A DNA stretch of 34,718 nt from Gammaproteobacteria bacterium. Its GTDB lineage: Bacteria > Pseudomonadota > Gammaproteobacteria > AKS1. The notes beneath the pieces were generated by a model. It was not told where the DNA came from and ran no database searches. It worked only from the letters and a program-made list of their open reading frames with translations. Positions 7,062-15,320 of the stretch are shown one piece after another. The stretch is taken from positions 1 through 34,718 of the forward strand of contig JALTKS010000111.1 of the NCBI GenBank assembly GCA_027006175.1, read 5' to 3'. Every line of letters begins with the position of its first letter. Within the stretch, counting starts at the first letter, position 1. The position numbers were made by a program, and so were the translations under genes.

Positions 7062-9467
7062 ATGCCCGAAAACAATCATCACAATTCAAGCAAAAAGCAC
7101 GCTATCAATTTTGAAAAAGGATCTGGTCTAATAACAACCGGCTTTCTGTTATCGATTGCGATCTTTACGGCACTGATGAGTTACGGTATTTATAATCTAC
7201 AACAAGGTCAGCAACAGGTTCGAAATCTTTCTCGTGATTTCAATACTAAATCAGGGCTAATTTTGCGAATGTACAATGCCGCAAGAGACAGGACCAACAA
7301 GCTATACTCAATGGTCAGTACCGATGATGTATTCCGCTATGACGAGCTATATGTTCAATTCAATAATGACGGTGCCCGTTTTGCGGTAGCGCGATTAGAT
7401 TTGCTTGATATGCAATTAGCGGATCAGGAGCGTTTCTTGCTCTCCGAACAATCACGGCTTTCAAAAATAGCAATACCGTTTCAATTACGTGTCATTGATC
7501 TTATGTACTCAGATAAACAGGAAGAAGCACTTAACCTGCTTACTAATAAGGCGGTTCCTGCTCAGCAAAAAGCATTACAAGTTTTGCGTGAGTTACAGGA
7601 GTACCAACGCATTAACGCCAATGAGACTTCTATTAAAACCCAATCGACCCAACAAAGAACAGTCAATCTACTTTTCATCCTTAGCGGTTTAATCATTTTA
7701 TTAAGTATCATCATTGCTATTTATGTTATTCGGCGAAACAAACAAATTGAACAGGAAATTTATATTGAAAAAGAGCTGGCTGAACTTACTTTAAATTCAA
7801 TCGGCGATGCTATTATTACGACAGATGCCAGCGGCAGAATAATGATGATGAACCCCAAAGCCGCCACGCTCACAGGCTGGTCAGAGATGACGGCACAAAA
7901 CAAACATATCAATAGTATTTTCCAGATCATCGATGAGGATAGCCAACATCGATTTATCAATCCAATAGAAGATGTCCTCACGTCTGGCGAAACAATTCAT
8001 TCAACCGCAACAGAAATTCTTATTGATCGCGATGGTAAGCAATATGGTATTGAACACAGCGTCGCACCAATAAAAGATCGTAACCAGAAAATATTAGGCC
8101 TGATCATCATCTTCCGGGATGTAACCGAAACACGCGCTCTTGCAAGCCAACTCAACTATGAAGCCACACACGACAATCTGACCGGCCTGGTCAATCGTCG
8201 TGAATTTGAAATACGACTTGATCATGCCTTCCTTAATGTTCGCGCAGATAACATCGAATACGCACTTTGTTTTATGGATCTGGATCAATTTAAACTTATC
8301 AACGATACCTGTGGTCACAATGCTGGTGATGAGCTATTACGTCAGATATCAACCATTTTAAAACAACAAATAAGAAAATCTGACACGCTCGCACGACTTG
8401 GTGGTGATGAATTTGGTGTATTACTTGAATCCTGCTCTCTAACCAAAGCAGAACAAATTGCCTACATACTACTTCGCGCTATTAACGATTTTCGCTTTAC
8501 CTGGAAAGGTCAAACATTTGATGTTGGCGTAAGTATTGGTGTCGCCCCCATTACTGCACTCACAGCCAATATTTCAGAGTTGCTTAGTGCAGCCGATACC
8601 GCTTGCTATCTCGCCAAAGACAAAGGCCGGAACCGCATTCATATTTATCATCCTGAAGATACCGAACTTGAACAACACAAAGGTGAAGTTCAGTGGGTTC
8701 AAAAAATTAATGAAGCAATAGATAATGACAACTTTATTCTCTATTACCAGCCTATAGTTAGTCTCAATAAATCCAACCCTGCCGCTAACCATTATGAGAT
8801 ATTGGTTCGAATGATGAATGAAATCGGAGACTTAATCCCTCCCATGGCTTTCATACCAGCGGCAGAACGCTATAAGCTAATGCCATCTATTGATCAATGG
8901 ATTATTCGTAACGCCTTGTTTAATATCCGGCATATATATCAAGAATCAAACGGCAGGTTTGAAAAATGTATATTCACTATTAATATCTCAGGCCAATCTC
9001 TTTCAAGTTCTGATTTTTCATCATACATCCTTGACCAACTCAAAAGATTTGAAATAAATCCGGCATCAATCTGCTTTGAAATAACCGAAACAGCAGCTAT
9101 TGCAAATATGACCAGTGCCGTTAAATTCATAACTGACTTAAAAGAAGTCGGTTGTCGCTTTGCGCTCGATGATTTTGGGAGTGGGCTTAGTTCGTTTAGT
9201 TATCTCAAAACGTTGCCTGTCGATTACATTAAAATTGATGGTACCTTTGTACGTGATATTTGTGATGATAAAACTGATCACGCCTTCGTTGAATCCATTA
9301 CTCAAATTGCGCATATAATGAATATAGAAACCATTGCAGAATTTGTTGAAGGCAGGGAAATACACAAAGAATTACATAATATTGGTGTTGATTTTGCTCA
9401 AGGCTTCTATATCGCGACTCCGATACCGCTATCTTCTTTCAGAAAAAAGGAAGATGAGCCATCCTAA
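7062..9467 (+). CDS. membrane sensor with PAS, GGDEF and EAL domains
   Basis: The 801 residues run: TM1 at about 24-45, a helical periplasmic sensor at 46-202, TM2 at 203-223, PAS at about 240-355, GGDEF at 365-530 and EAL at 545-795. The cyclase signature GGDEF is at 447-451, with RKSD (438-441) as an intact inhibitory site. The phosphodiesterase domain keeps the metal and catalytic residues: E of EIL (in place of EAL) at 579, N641, E673, D703-D704 of DDFG, K724, E760 and Q780. Both activities are therefore possible on sequence grounds. The periplasmic part looks like a four-helix bundle and its ligand is unknown. No Shine-Dalgarno is obvious before the ATG. Confidence 0.93.
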   Translation: MPENNHHNSSKKHAINFEKGSGLITTGFLLSIAIFTALMSYGIYNLQQGQQQVRNLSRDFNTKSGLILRMYNAARDRTNKLYSMVSTDDVFRYDELYVQFNNDGARFAVARLDLLDMQLADQERFLLSEQSRLSKIAIPFQLRVIDLMYSDKQEEALNLLTNKAVPAQQKALQVLRELQEYQRINANETSIKTQSTQQRTVNLLFILSGLIILLSIIIAIYVIRRNKQIEQEIYIEKELAELTLNSIGDAIITTDASGRIMMMNPKAATLTGWSEMTAQNKHINSIFQIIDEDSQHRFINPIEDVLTSGETIHSTATEILIDRDGKQYGIEHSVAPIKDRNQKILGLIIIFRDVTETRALASQLNYEATHDNLTGLVNRREFEIRLDHAFLNVRADNIEYALCFMDLDQFKLINDTCGHNAGDELLRQISTILKQQIRKSDTLARLGGDEFGVLLESCSLTKAEQIAYILLRAINDFRFTWKGQTFDVGVSIGVAPITALTANISELLSAADTACYLAKDKGRNRIHIYHPEDTELEQHKGEVQWVQKINEAIDNDNFILYYQPIVSLNKSNPAANHYEILVRMMNEIGDLIPPMAFIPAAERYKLMPSIDQWIIRNALFNIRHIYQESNGRFEKCIFTINISGQSLSSSDFSSYILDQLKRFEINPASICFEITETAAIANMTSAVKFITDLKEVGCRFALDDFGSGLSSFSYLKTLPVDYIKIDGTFVRDICDDKTDHAFVESITQIAHIMNIETIAEFVEGREIHKELHNIGVDFAQGFYIATPIPLSSFRKKEDEPS

Positions 9468-9530
9468 CTATTCACCTCGTTTATTTCGCTATGCTATGAT
9501 TAAACCATATCTATAAGGTGTGATACCACT

Positions 9531-10082
9531 GTGAATACGCAACAACAATCATTTATTACAAAGTTCGCTCTGATAAGTTTCCTGCTTGTTAGTGCGGCTA
9601 TTGCTACGGCACAGACTCGTTATGTACAACACGAGAAAATAAATAAAGGTGACACACAACTTTCTCCTTATTTTTCTATTACTCTTTCTGGCGGAAACTG
9701 GTACAGCCCACTCATGCTTAAGGTCTATCACCATGATAATGGCGACAAACAACTTATAGGTCTTAGCAAATTTTCTGAATATGCTTCACGCCAGAACGGC
9801 TATGCGATTTCTGATGACGGCAAAACGATTTTATATTTTCATCAGAACTTACCCGATGATGGAGGGGTTAATAAACCAGGCGGGCTATATGAATACAAAC
9901 ATGGACGGGGAGCTAAGCGTGTACATAGTTTTGTAAGCAACGCCGCATATTTATCTGTGCCACTTCCTCGTAACATCATTGTTTATTCCCAACTGGAAAA
10001 GATCAAAGACTCAATGCGCCTGGATAGCAAATACTATCTTCGTGACACCGATGGCAATGAGAAACTATGGGTTAACCCCTAA
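9531..10082 (+). CDS. secreted hypothetical protein
   Basis: The protein starts with a Sec signal peptide (hydrophobic FALISFLLVSAAIATAQ, cleavage likely after ATA or TAQ), leaving about 155 exported residues without cysteines. The mature part is beta-rich with repeats of short strands such as GYAISDDGKTILYF, which recall a beta-propeller or TolB-like blade, but there is too little for a family call. GTG is the start, with AAGGTG about 10 nt upstream at 9516-9521. It follows the PAS-GGDEF-EAL gene by 63 bp and overlaps the convergent eptA end by 18 bp. Confidence 0.65.
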   Translation: MNTQQQSFITKFALISFLLVSAAIATAQTRYVQHEKINKGDTQLSPYFSITLSGGNWYSPLMLKVYHHDNGDKQLIGLSKFSEYASRQNGYAISDDGKTILYFHQNLPDDGGVNKPGGLYEYKHGRGAKRVHSFVSNAAYLSVPLPRNIIVYSQLEKIKDSMRLDSKYYLRDTDGNEKLWVNP

Positions 10083-11687
10083 CTCAGTGTTAAAAATATC
10101 CTTTTTCTTATCATAAACCTCAGTCTCGACTTCCAGCAAACCTAGTACTGTATGAAAAATATTATCATGCGAGTACGCCACATCACGTAACACTTCCAGC
10201 TTTAACTCTTTCAATGGATTATTATCACCAAACCAGAATACTGCTGGCACATGAATTTGTGCGTCCGGTGCCATGAAGTACGGCATCCCGTGTAAATACA
10301 GACCATTCTCACCAAGTGACTCACCGTGATCACTAATGTAGAACATCGTTGTTTTAAAACCAGTATTTTTCTTTAAAAACGCAATCACTTTAGATAAAAA
10401 ATAATCCGTATATAAAATAGCATTGTCATAGGCATTGTTGATTTCTTCGACACGGCAATCTTCAAGCTGATTGGTCTTACAGGTTGGTTTATATTTTTCA
10501 AATGCTTTTGGGTAGCGTTTATAATAGGCGGGACCATGATTCCCCATTTGATGCAAGACAATCAATATATCGCCGTTTAGTTTACTATCAATATAGGCTT
10601 GTAGCCCCACTAACATGCCTTCATCACGACACTCCTGATCACAAACAGGATTCACATCAGCACGCCTATAACTTTCATAATCAACTCGATCGGCAATTCC
10701 TTTTGAACTTGAATTATTATCACGCCATAAAACATTGACCCCTGCATGTTTCAATACATCTAACAGGTTCTCTCTTTTAGCGGCTTTTCTAATGCTGTAA
10801 TCTTCTTTATCCAATATTGAAAACATACACGGAAGTGATTCGGCGGTTGATGTCCCACATGAATAAACATTCCTTAGGCTGAGGACATTTTGTTTTTCTA
10901 ACAAGGGATTGGTTTGTCGATAATTATTGTTTAGTGAAAATCGATCGGCTCGTGCAGTTTCTCCTACCACCAGTATGACTAACTCTCTAATTCCATCTTT
11001 TTCAAGATCGTGAGCATCTCTACCAGTAGGCATGATAACCGTGTCTTTATCTTTTAATTTAGCTGACATGACTTTACCAGCGGAATAAATATAATAAACA
11101 GGATTTGAATAATATCTAAGTGGTTTATGCTCACGTATAAAAGAAGCATAAAACTTACTAAATAGCATTACCACGGCAACAAGTGCCAACACCGCTACTA
11201 CCAGCATAATCAGTTTATTTTTTATCTCCTGCCCAAGCGATCCTGTCACTATATTTACTCTGTAAATATAATAGGATGGCAGTAAACCTAATAACAAAAA
11301 ATAAATAACCAACTTAAGACTAAAAAGATCTAGGCTTTCACTGACATCCGTGTCCAGTGCATTAATAATCATTCCATCATCAATAACAACATTATAACTA
11401 TCCATAAAATAGGCAGTTAACGAGCTAATTAATATAAATACGATTAAAAATGGTTTGATTGTATATCGACTACAAAAGGGTAAGAATAAAATAACAATGA
11501 TACTCCAGACAAATACTGTCAACGAAGCAACAAACCCGGTGTTTTTCATGTTGAGGGGATAAACCTCAACAACATGGGTAAAAAATGACGTGTTATAGAA
11601 CAGCACAAATAACGTTGTGATTATCATCAACAACTTATTGACAGAAACGTCTTTAAAGTAGTCGCCTACTCTTTGCAAAATATTCAT
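10065..11687 (-). CDS. eptA: lipid A phosphoethanolamine transferase, EptA/MCR family
   Basis: This is an inner-membrane enzyme that moves phosphoethanolamine from phosphatidylethanolamine to lipid A in the periplasm, lowering surface charge. The N-terminal 180 residues hold five hydrophobic helices. The periplasmic sulfatase-fold domain follows from about 230. E243 in VGETARADR, the nucleophile threonine T281 in CGTSTAESLPCMFS, D453-H454 in SDHGES and H466 form the zinc site. Six cysteines pair as in EptA (277/287, 349/353, 403/411). Length (540) is normal. The gene starts 12 bp after the MFS transporter stop, so it is the second gene of that operon and under the same promoter. Family members can confer polymyxin tolerance; whether this one does is not shown. 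Confidence 0.93.
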   Translation of the reverse strand: MNILQRVGDYFKDVSVNKLLMIITTLFVLFYNTSFFTHVVEVYPLNMKNTGFVASLTVFVWSIIVILFLPFCSRYTIKPFLIVFILISSLTAYFMDSYNVVIDDGMIINALDTDVSESLDLFSLKLVIYFLLLGLLPSYYIYRVNIVTGSLGQEIKNKLIMLVVAVLALVAVVMLFSKFYASFIREHKPLRYYSNPVYYIYSAGKVMSAKLKDKDTVIMPTGRDAHDLEKDGIRELVILVVGETARADRFSLNNNYRQTNPLLEKQNVLSLRNVYSCGTSTAESLPCMFSILDKEDYSIRKAAKRENLLDVLKHAGVNVLWRDNNSSSKGIADRVDYESYRRADVNPVCDQECRDEGMLVGLQAYIDSKLNGDILIVLHQMGNHGPAYYKRYPKAFEKYKPTCKTNQLEDCRVEEINNAYDNAILYTDYFLSKVIAFLKKNTGFKTTMFYISDHGESLGENGLYLHGMPYFMAPDAQIHVPAVFWFGDNNPLKELKLEVLRDVAYSHDNIFHTVLGLLEVETEVYDKKKDIFNTELGVNP

Positions 11688-11699
11688 CGTAATAATTCT

Positions 11700-12917
11700 T
11701 TATACATAATCTTTTATTATATCGGTCGGTTTTTGTTTCTCATCCGCATATTTTGTTGCTAGCCAAATAATACTGACAATAATGATAACAATGAGTGGGA
11801 CTACACTTATATTAACTGTCTTCCAACCATAATTATGCTGCAACACACCCGCTGTTAATGATGCGATGGTTACTGTGGTAAAAACAACAAAATCATTTAA
11901 CGCCTGCGTTTTACTTCGCTCTTCAGGTCGGTAGGTTTCTGTTAATAATGTTGTTCCACCAATAAACAGGAAATTCCAGCTGATGCCCAGTAAGGTTAAA
12001 GCAATCCAGTAATGTGTAACGGTATTACCAAGTAAATTGGTCGCTACACATGCCAAACCAAATATCGCCCCGATAAACATGATTTTCAGTATGCCGAATC
12101 TTAATATTAAATGCCCCGTTACAAAAGAAGGTGCATACATACCCAGAACATGCCATGAAATAACAAACGAAGTATCTGAAAAGTTATGACTATTCACATG
12201 CATTGCCAGCGGTGTCGCTGTCATAACAAATGACATTATGCCATATCCCAACATTGCACATAACAGCGCCACAATGAATTTAGGCTGTCTGGCAATAACC
12301 CATAATGATCTGGCATTACTTGTTTGCTGCTTGTTTTCAGCATGATGGTCTTCTGGCAGTTTGAGGAAACCAAGCACAATAAAGATTAAAACATAAAGCC
12401 CTATTATCGAAATGTAACTACCTGCAAAAAGCGCATTTGGAATTGATGCTCGTGTTAAATTGGCCAGGTTGGGTCCGATGACTGCGGCAATCACCCCACC
12501 GAGCAGCACCGCTGAAATCGCTTTACTCTTTAAATCATGTTCGACAATATCTGCTGCGGCAAAACGGAAATAATTACCAAAGCCATTAAATATTCCTATC
12601 AGCACCCCACTTGCAACAAAAAACCAGAAATTTTGACTAAAAATTGCGAAAGTTGCGAGTCCACCACCACTCATTCCAAAAAACGTCGCCAACATAAACG
12701 CTGCTTTTCGCCCAATTCGTGCCATTAACATGGCAGCAGGAATACTGGTTAGCATGACAGCAATAAACATCACGGCAAGAGGGAGCGTAGCCCATGACTT
12801 ATCAGGTGCCATCTCGAGCCCAACCAACGCTGTTGTGGTCAGCAACAGACTTGTGCTGCTCATCATCAATGCCTGACTGACAGCCAGCAGGGGCACATTA
12901 CGGCGAAACATGTTCAT
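11700..12917 (-). CDS. MFS transporter, 12 membrane segments
   Basis: The 405-residue protein has the length and hydrophobic pattern of a 12-helix major facilitator. The conserved loop between helices 2 and 3 is visible as ARIGRKAAFML, and a long cytoplasmic loop (LPEDHHAENKQQTSNARS) separates the two halves. Substrate cannot be read from sequence; efflux is suggested by its TetR partner. The ATG at 12917 has AAGG in reach upstream, with a second Met two codons later as an alternative. It is the promoter-proximal gene, with eptA following 12 bp downstream, and it diverges from the tetR gene across about 120 bp. Confidence 0.88.
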   Translation of the reverse strand: MNMFRRNVPLLAVSQALMMSSTSLLLTTTALVGLEMAPDKSWATLPLAVMFIAVMLTSIPAAMLMARIGRKAAFMLATFFGMSGGGLATFAIFSQNFWFFVASGVLIGIFNGFGNYFRFAAADIVEHDLKSKAISAVLLGGVIAAVIGPNLANLTRASIPNALFAGSYISIIGLYVLIFIVLGFLKLPEDHHAENKQQTSNARSLWVIARQPKFIVALLCAMLGYGIMSFVMTATPLAMHVNSHNFSDTSFVISWHVLGMYAPSFVTGHLILRFGILKIMFIGAIFGLACVATNLLGNTVTHYWIALTLLGISWNFLFIGGTTLLTETYRPEERSKTQALNDFVVFTTVTIASLTAGVLQHNYGWKTVNISVVPLIVIIIVSIIWLATKYADEKQKPTDIIKDYV

Positions 12918-12997
12918 AAAACCAGCCTTAACTAAATTATTCTAATTATTACAAACAATTAACGTTGATATGGATTTATTTTGAATCTACTTCTTAA

Positions 12998-13026
12998 ATA
13001 ACACTTGTAATAGACCGACCGGTCAA
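12998..13026 (-). promoter_or_regulatory. candidate promoter of the MFS-eptA operon
   Basis: On the minus strand TTGACC (13026-13021) is a near-consensus -35. Seventeen bases later TGTTAT (13003-12998) is a weak -10. The -35 is the right half of the dyad described at 13011-13026, so a bound repressor would block it. The -10 lacks the key second-position A, so the promoter is uncertain. Confidence 0.4.
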
Positions 13027-13033
13027 CTATATT
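13005..13033 (+). promoter_or_regulatory. sigma-70 promoter of the tetR gene
   Basis: TTGTAA (13005-13010) and TATATT (13028-13033) are separated by exactly 17 bp. The expected transcription start, about 7 nt after the -10, falls at about 13040, next to the ATG at 13041. The transcript would therefore be leaderless or nearly so, in line with the absence of a Shine-Dalgarno sequence. The 16-bp operator-like dyad fills the spacer. Confidence 0.65.
13011..13026. promoter_or_regulatory. NemR-box-like operator dyad
   Basis: TAGACCGACCGGTCAA has the layout TAGACC-N4-GGTC(A/T)A of the box bound by E. coli NemR, with a perfect GACCGGTC core palindrome. It overlaps the spacer of the tetR promoter and the -35 of the opposing promoter. 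Binding by the adjacent TetR protein would repress both directions. The site match is read from sequence; binding is inference. Confidence 0.65.
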
Positions 13034-13040
13034 CTTTTTC

Positions 13041-13652
13041 ATGGCGATTGAACAAACAACTCAACAACGCATTATCGACTCTGCCTTTGAGCTAATCTAT
13101 GCGCAAAGCTATGCCGAAGTCGGTGTTGCGGCTATTTGTGAAAAAGCCGGGGTTAAAAAAGGTAGCTTCTACCACTTTTATAAAAGCAAACAAGAACTCG
13201 CTATTGCGGTGCTTGAAGAAAAGTTTATACAACAAAAATCATCCATCCTTGATACAACCTTTACAGGTGAACACGCTGCACTCGATGAAATTGCCCTATT
13301 TCTCGAAAAAATTTATCAAATACAGTCCACATTAAAAGAAACAACAGGTCATGTACTCGGCTGCCCTTATGGTAACATCGCAATCGAGCTTTCAAGCCAG
13401 GACGAACCCATCCGTAAAAAAGTAGATCACATATTTTCTCGCAGCATCCACAGTATTCGTGACTGTTTACAGCGTGGTGCTGATGAGAATCAATCGGATC
13501 TACATGGCATTGATGTTACTGCTACCGCTGATGCGATGTTTGCTTATCTTGAAGGCATTATCCTTATGGCTAAAACACAAAATAATGCTGATGCCATAAA
13601 AAAACTTGCACCCGCAATATTAAATATCCGTATTTATCCAAATAACGCTTAA
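13041..13652 (+). CDS. TetR-family repressor, NemR-like
   Basis: The 203-residue regulator has its helix-turn-helix at about residues 25-47 (VGVAAICEKAGVKKGSFYHFYKSK). The ligand-binding half carries LGCPYGNIAIELSSQ at 107-120. NemR of E. coli has its redox-sensing cysteine (C106) in a similar Gly-Cys position, and here it is C108, so sensing of electrophiles or chlorine species is plausible but unproven. The gene diverges from the MFS-eptA operon and shares an operator dyad with it, which argues for repression of both and of itself. The ATG matches the usual N-terminus of the family and has no ribosome binding site. Confidence 0.88.
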   Translation: MAIEQTTQQRIIDSAFELIYAQSYAEVGVAAICEKAGVKKGSFYHFYKSKQELAIAVLEEKFIQQKSSILDTTFTGEHAALDEIALFLEKIYQIQSTLKETTGHVLGCPYGNIAIELSSQDEPIRKKVDHIFSRSIHSIRDCLQRGADENQSDLHGIDVTATADAMFAYLEGIILMAKTQNNADAIKKLAPAILNIRIYPNNA

Positions 13653-13654
13653 TC

Positions 13655-13867
13655 AATATTGAAGAGAATGAACGTATTTTGCTTGATATCGCCTTACGTA
13701 CCATTAACGATCCAGACAGTGTTTCGCAAACTGATATCGATGCCGCGCATGCACAAGGCTGGAGTGATCACGATATTTTTGATGCCTCTGCACAAGCAAG
13801 TAATAACCGTGCTTTTAATTATCTATTACGTACGTTCAATATTGAAAAACAAGGCGTGTTTGCATAA
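13655..13867 (+). pseudogene. C-terminal remnant of an AhpD-like (carboxymuconolactone decarboxylase family) protein
   Basis: Directly after the tetR stop an open frame encodes NIEENERILLDIALRTINDP and then VSQTDIDAAHAQGWSDHDIFDA, ending about 28 residues later. This matches the last 60-70 residues of peroxidase-related AhpD-like proteins, which are normally 150-190 residues long. The N-terminal half with the redox CxxC and histidine is missing, because tetR occupies the sequence upstream. No ATG or ribosome binding site precedes the fragment in this frame, only a TTG at 13679. Functional expression is unlikely. Confidence 0.55.
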
Positions 13868-13906
13868 CAACATAACTCCCATTGCCAAGGACGGCCTTTT
13901 TAACGT

Positions 13907-14506
13907 ATGATTTTTTATATGAAATTCATCTTAGCTCTTTCATTGTTCATTCCCGGCTTATTGCAAGCAAGCGGTGTCACCACTGGTGTTGATGAACAAG
14001 CAAAACTCCCCTATTGGCAATATCAAAATGAGGCTATTTCAATTCGTTTTATACAGCGACTCCCTGATCAAACGCGCGGTTATTTTATGGCACGTGGATT
14101 TTCAGGCAAACATGCGGAGTTGGTTGCTAATAGCTGTGTCTTTCAAACTATTTTTAGAAATGTCTCTGACAAAACCGTTCCCACTCAAATTGATTACGAT
14201 ATAAATAACTGGCAAGTCATTAGCAAAGACAAAAAGACTAATATTAAAACACGAGAAGATTGGGCTGCGGAATGGCAAAAGTTAAACGTGGCAATGCCGG
14301 CAAAACTTGCCTTTAACTGGGGCTTGTTACCAACCACTCAACATTACCAACCCGGTGATTATAACTGGGGCATGGCAACCTTTAATCTTCCATCCGGTCG
14401 TTACTTCAATTTGACGTTGACCTGGCTGCAAGGAAATAAGCAGCACAGTGTGGTACTACCTAAAATGCAATGCGCAGAAGATCTGCACCTTGATCCTGAA
14501 GGATAA
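13907..14506 (+). CDS. secreted protein of unknown function, coupled to a TlpA-like protein
   Basis: A Sec signal (MKFILALSLFIPGLLQASG, starting at the second Met at 13919) precedes about 175 mature residues. There are only two cysteines, C77 in ANSCVFQ and C189 in KMQCAED, which could form one disulfide. The rest is beta-rich with several tryptophans, and I do not recognise a family. Its stop overlaps the ATG of the following thioredoxin-like gene (TAATG), so the two are translated together and may act together in the periplasm. ATG at 13907 is kept as the outer boundary; 13919 gives a more typical signal peptide. Confidence 0.7.
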   Translation: MIFYMKFILALSLFIPGLLQASGVTTGVDEQAKLPYWQYQNEAISIRFIQRLPDQTRGYFMARGFSGKHAELVANSCVFQTIFRNVSDKTVPTQIDYDINNWQVISKDKKTNIKTREDWAAEWQKLNVAMPAKLAFNWGLLPTTQHYQPGDYNWGMATFNLPSGRYFNLTLTWLQGNKQHSVVLPKMQCAEDLHLDPEG

Positions 14507-15048
14507 TGTTTATGTGTAAAAAAAGTTTCATTAAATACGGTCTTTACTTAGTACTTATTTTACAAGCCAGTTTTGCTTTAGCCGGTAACACCGCCTTTAA
14601 TAAACTCAAACAGCCTTTTACCGCCGCAGAATTTGCACTCAAAGATATTGACGGCAAATTACACCGCCTGTCTGATTACCGAGGTAAAGTCATTGTTCTG
14701 AATTTCTGGGCAACCTGGTGTCCACCTTGCCGCGAAGAAATGCCCTCAATGGAACGTGCCCGTAAAAAACTACTTAAAGATGATGTCGTGATCCTTGCTG
14801 TCAATGTTGGTGAAGATGAAGATACTATCTTTAATTTCACCGGTGATTACCCCGTTGAATTTCCACTACTGATGGATAGTAAAGGTGAGGTAATAAAAAA
14901 TTATCCCGTCATGGCATTACCGACAACTTATATTATTAGCCCGGATGGCATCGTTACCCATCGAACATTGGGCGGCCGGGAATGGGACAATGATCAAATT
15001 CTAAATGAATTGCGCGCGATGCAGAAAAAATCGCCTGATAAGAAATAA
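14506..15048 (+). CDS. periplasmic TlpA/ResA-like thiol-disulfide oxidoreductase
   Basis: This is an exported thioredoxin-fold protein. The signal peptide ends around residue 26 (ASFALAG), the active site is CPPC at 72-75 in NFWATWCPPCREEMP, and the cis-proline is P139 in MALPTTYII. ResA/TlpA proteins usually reduce disulfides in apocytochrome c or copper-site proteins and depend on a DsbD or CcdA donor, none of which is in this window. Translation is coupled to the upstream secreted protein through an overlapping TAATG. The 180-residue length is typical. The partner is the likeliest specific substrate, but that is inference. Confidence 0.92.
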   Translation: MFMCKKSFIKYGLYLVLILQASFALAGNTAFNKLKQPFTAAEFALKDIDGKLHRLSDYRGKVIVLNFWATWCPPCREEMPSMERARKKLLKDDVVILAVNVGEDEDTIFNFTGDYPVEFPLLMDSKGEVIKNYPVMALPTTYIISPDGIVTHRTLGGREWDNDQILNELRAMQKKSPDKK

Positions 15049-15053
15049 TCCGT

Positions 15054-15251
15054 TTAGCGATTCATTTCGCTATCACGGTTCTTAAAGGCGGAATTAATAT
15101 CACCCTCTACCTTTCTCGCCTTATCCATCGCTTTTATCTGATTATCGAGGATGCCGTTGTCAGAATTCACCTTGTTTCCGGAACCATTGTCACCACAACT
15201 ACTTAATAAAAATAACGAAAATATACTTACTAATAATAGTGTTAGACGCAT
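15054..15251 (-). CDS. small lipoprotein
   Basis: The 65 residues begin MRLTLLLVSIFSLFLLSSC, a clean lipoprotein signal with C19 as the lipid anchor followed by Gly. The remaining 46 residues are polar and helical (LDNQIKAMDKARKVEGDINSAF). An ATG at 15266 is also in frame, but GGAG (15264-15261) lies inside that longer form and 9 nt before ATG 15251, so the shorter start is preferred. It resembles the small lipoproteins of unknown function that many gammaproteobacteria carry. It converges with the TlpA-like gene 5 bp away. Confidence 0.7.
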   Translation of the reverse strand: MRLTLLLVSIFSLFLLSSCGDNGSGNKVNSDNGILDNQIKAMDKARKVEGDINSAFKNRDSEMNR

Positions 15252-15260
15252 TTTCATCTT

Positions 15261-15264
15261 CTCC
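15261..15264 (-). promoter_or_regulatory. Shine-Dalgarno site deciding the lipoprotein start
   Basis: GGAG on the minus strand lies 9 nt before ATG 15251. The upstream ATG at 15266 has no such site before it. The shorter protein also gives a more regular signal peptide. Confidence 0.55.
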
Positions 15265-15320
15265 ATGGTTGTTAACTACCTTTATATCAAAGTTTAAGGT
15301 ATGATGCGCTCACAATTTCT

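Noticed and set aside
8574-8792. Antisense open frames within the PAS-GGDEF-EAL gene
   Set aside because: The plus-strand reading has uninterrupted domain motifs; the antisense frames have none.
13885-13902. AAGGACGGCCTTTTT before the secreted two-cysteine protein, looking like a terminator
   Set aside because: The stem is only 4 bp, too weak to call.
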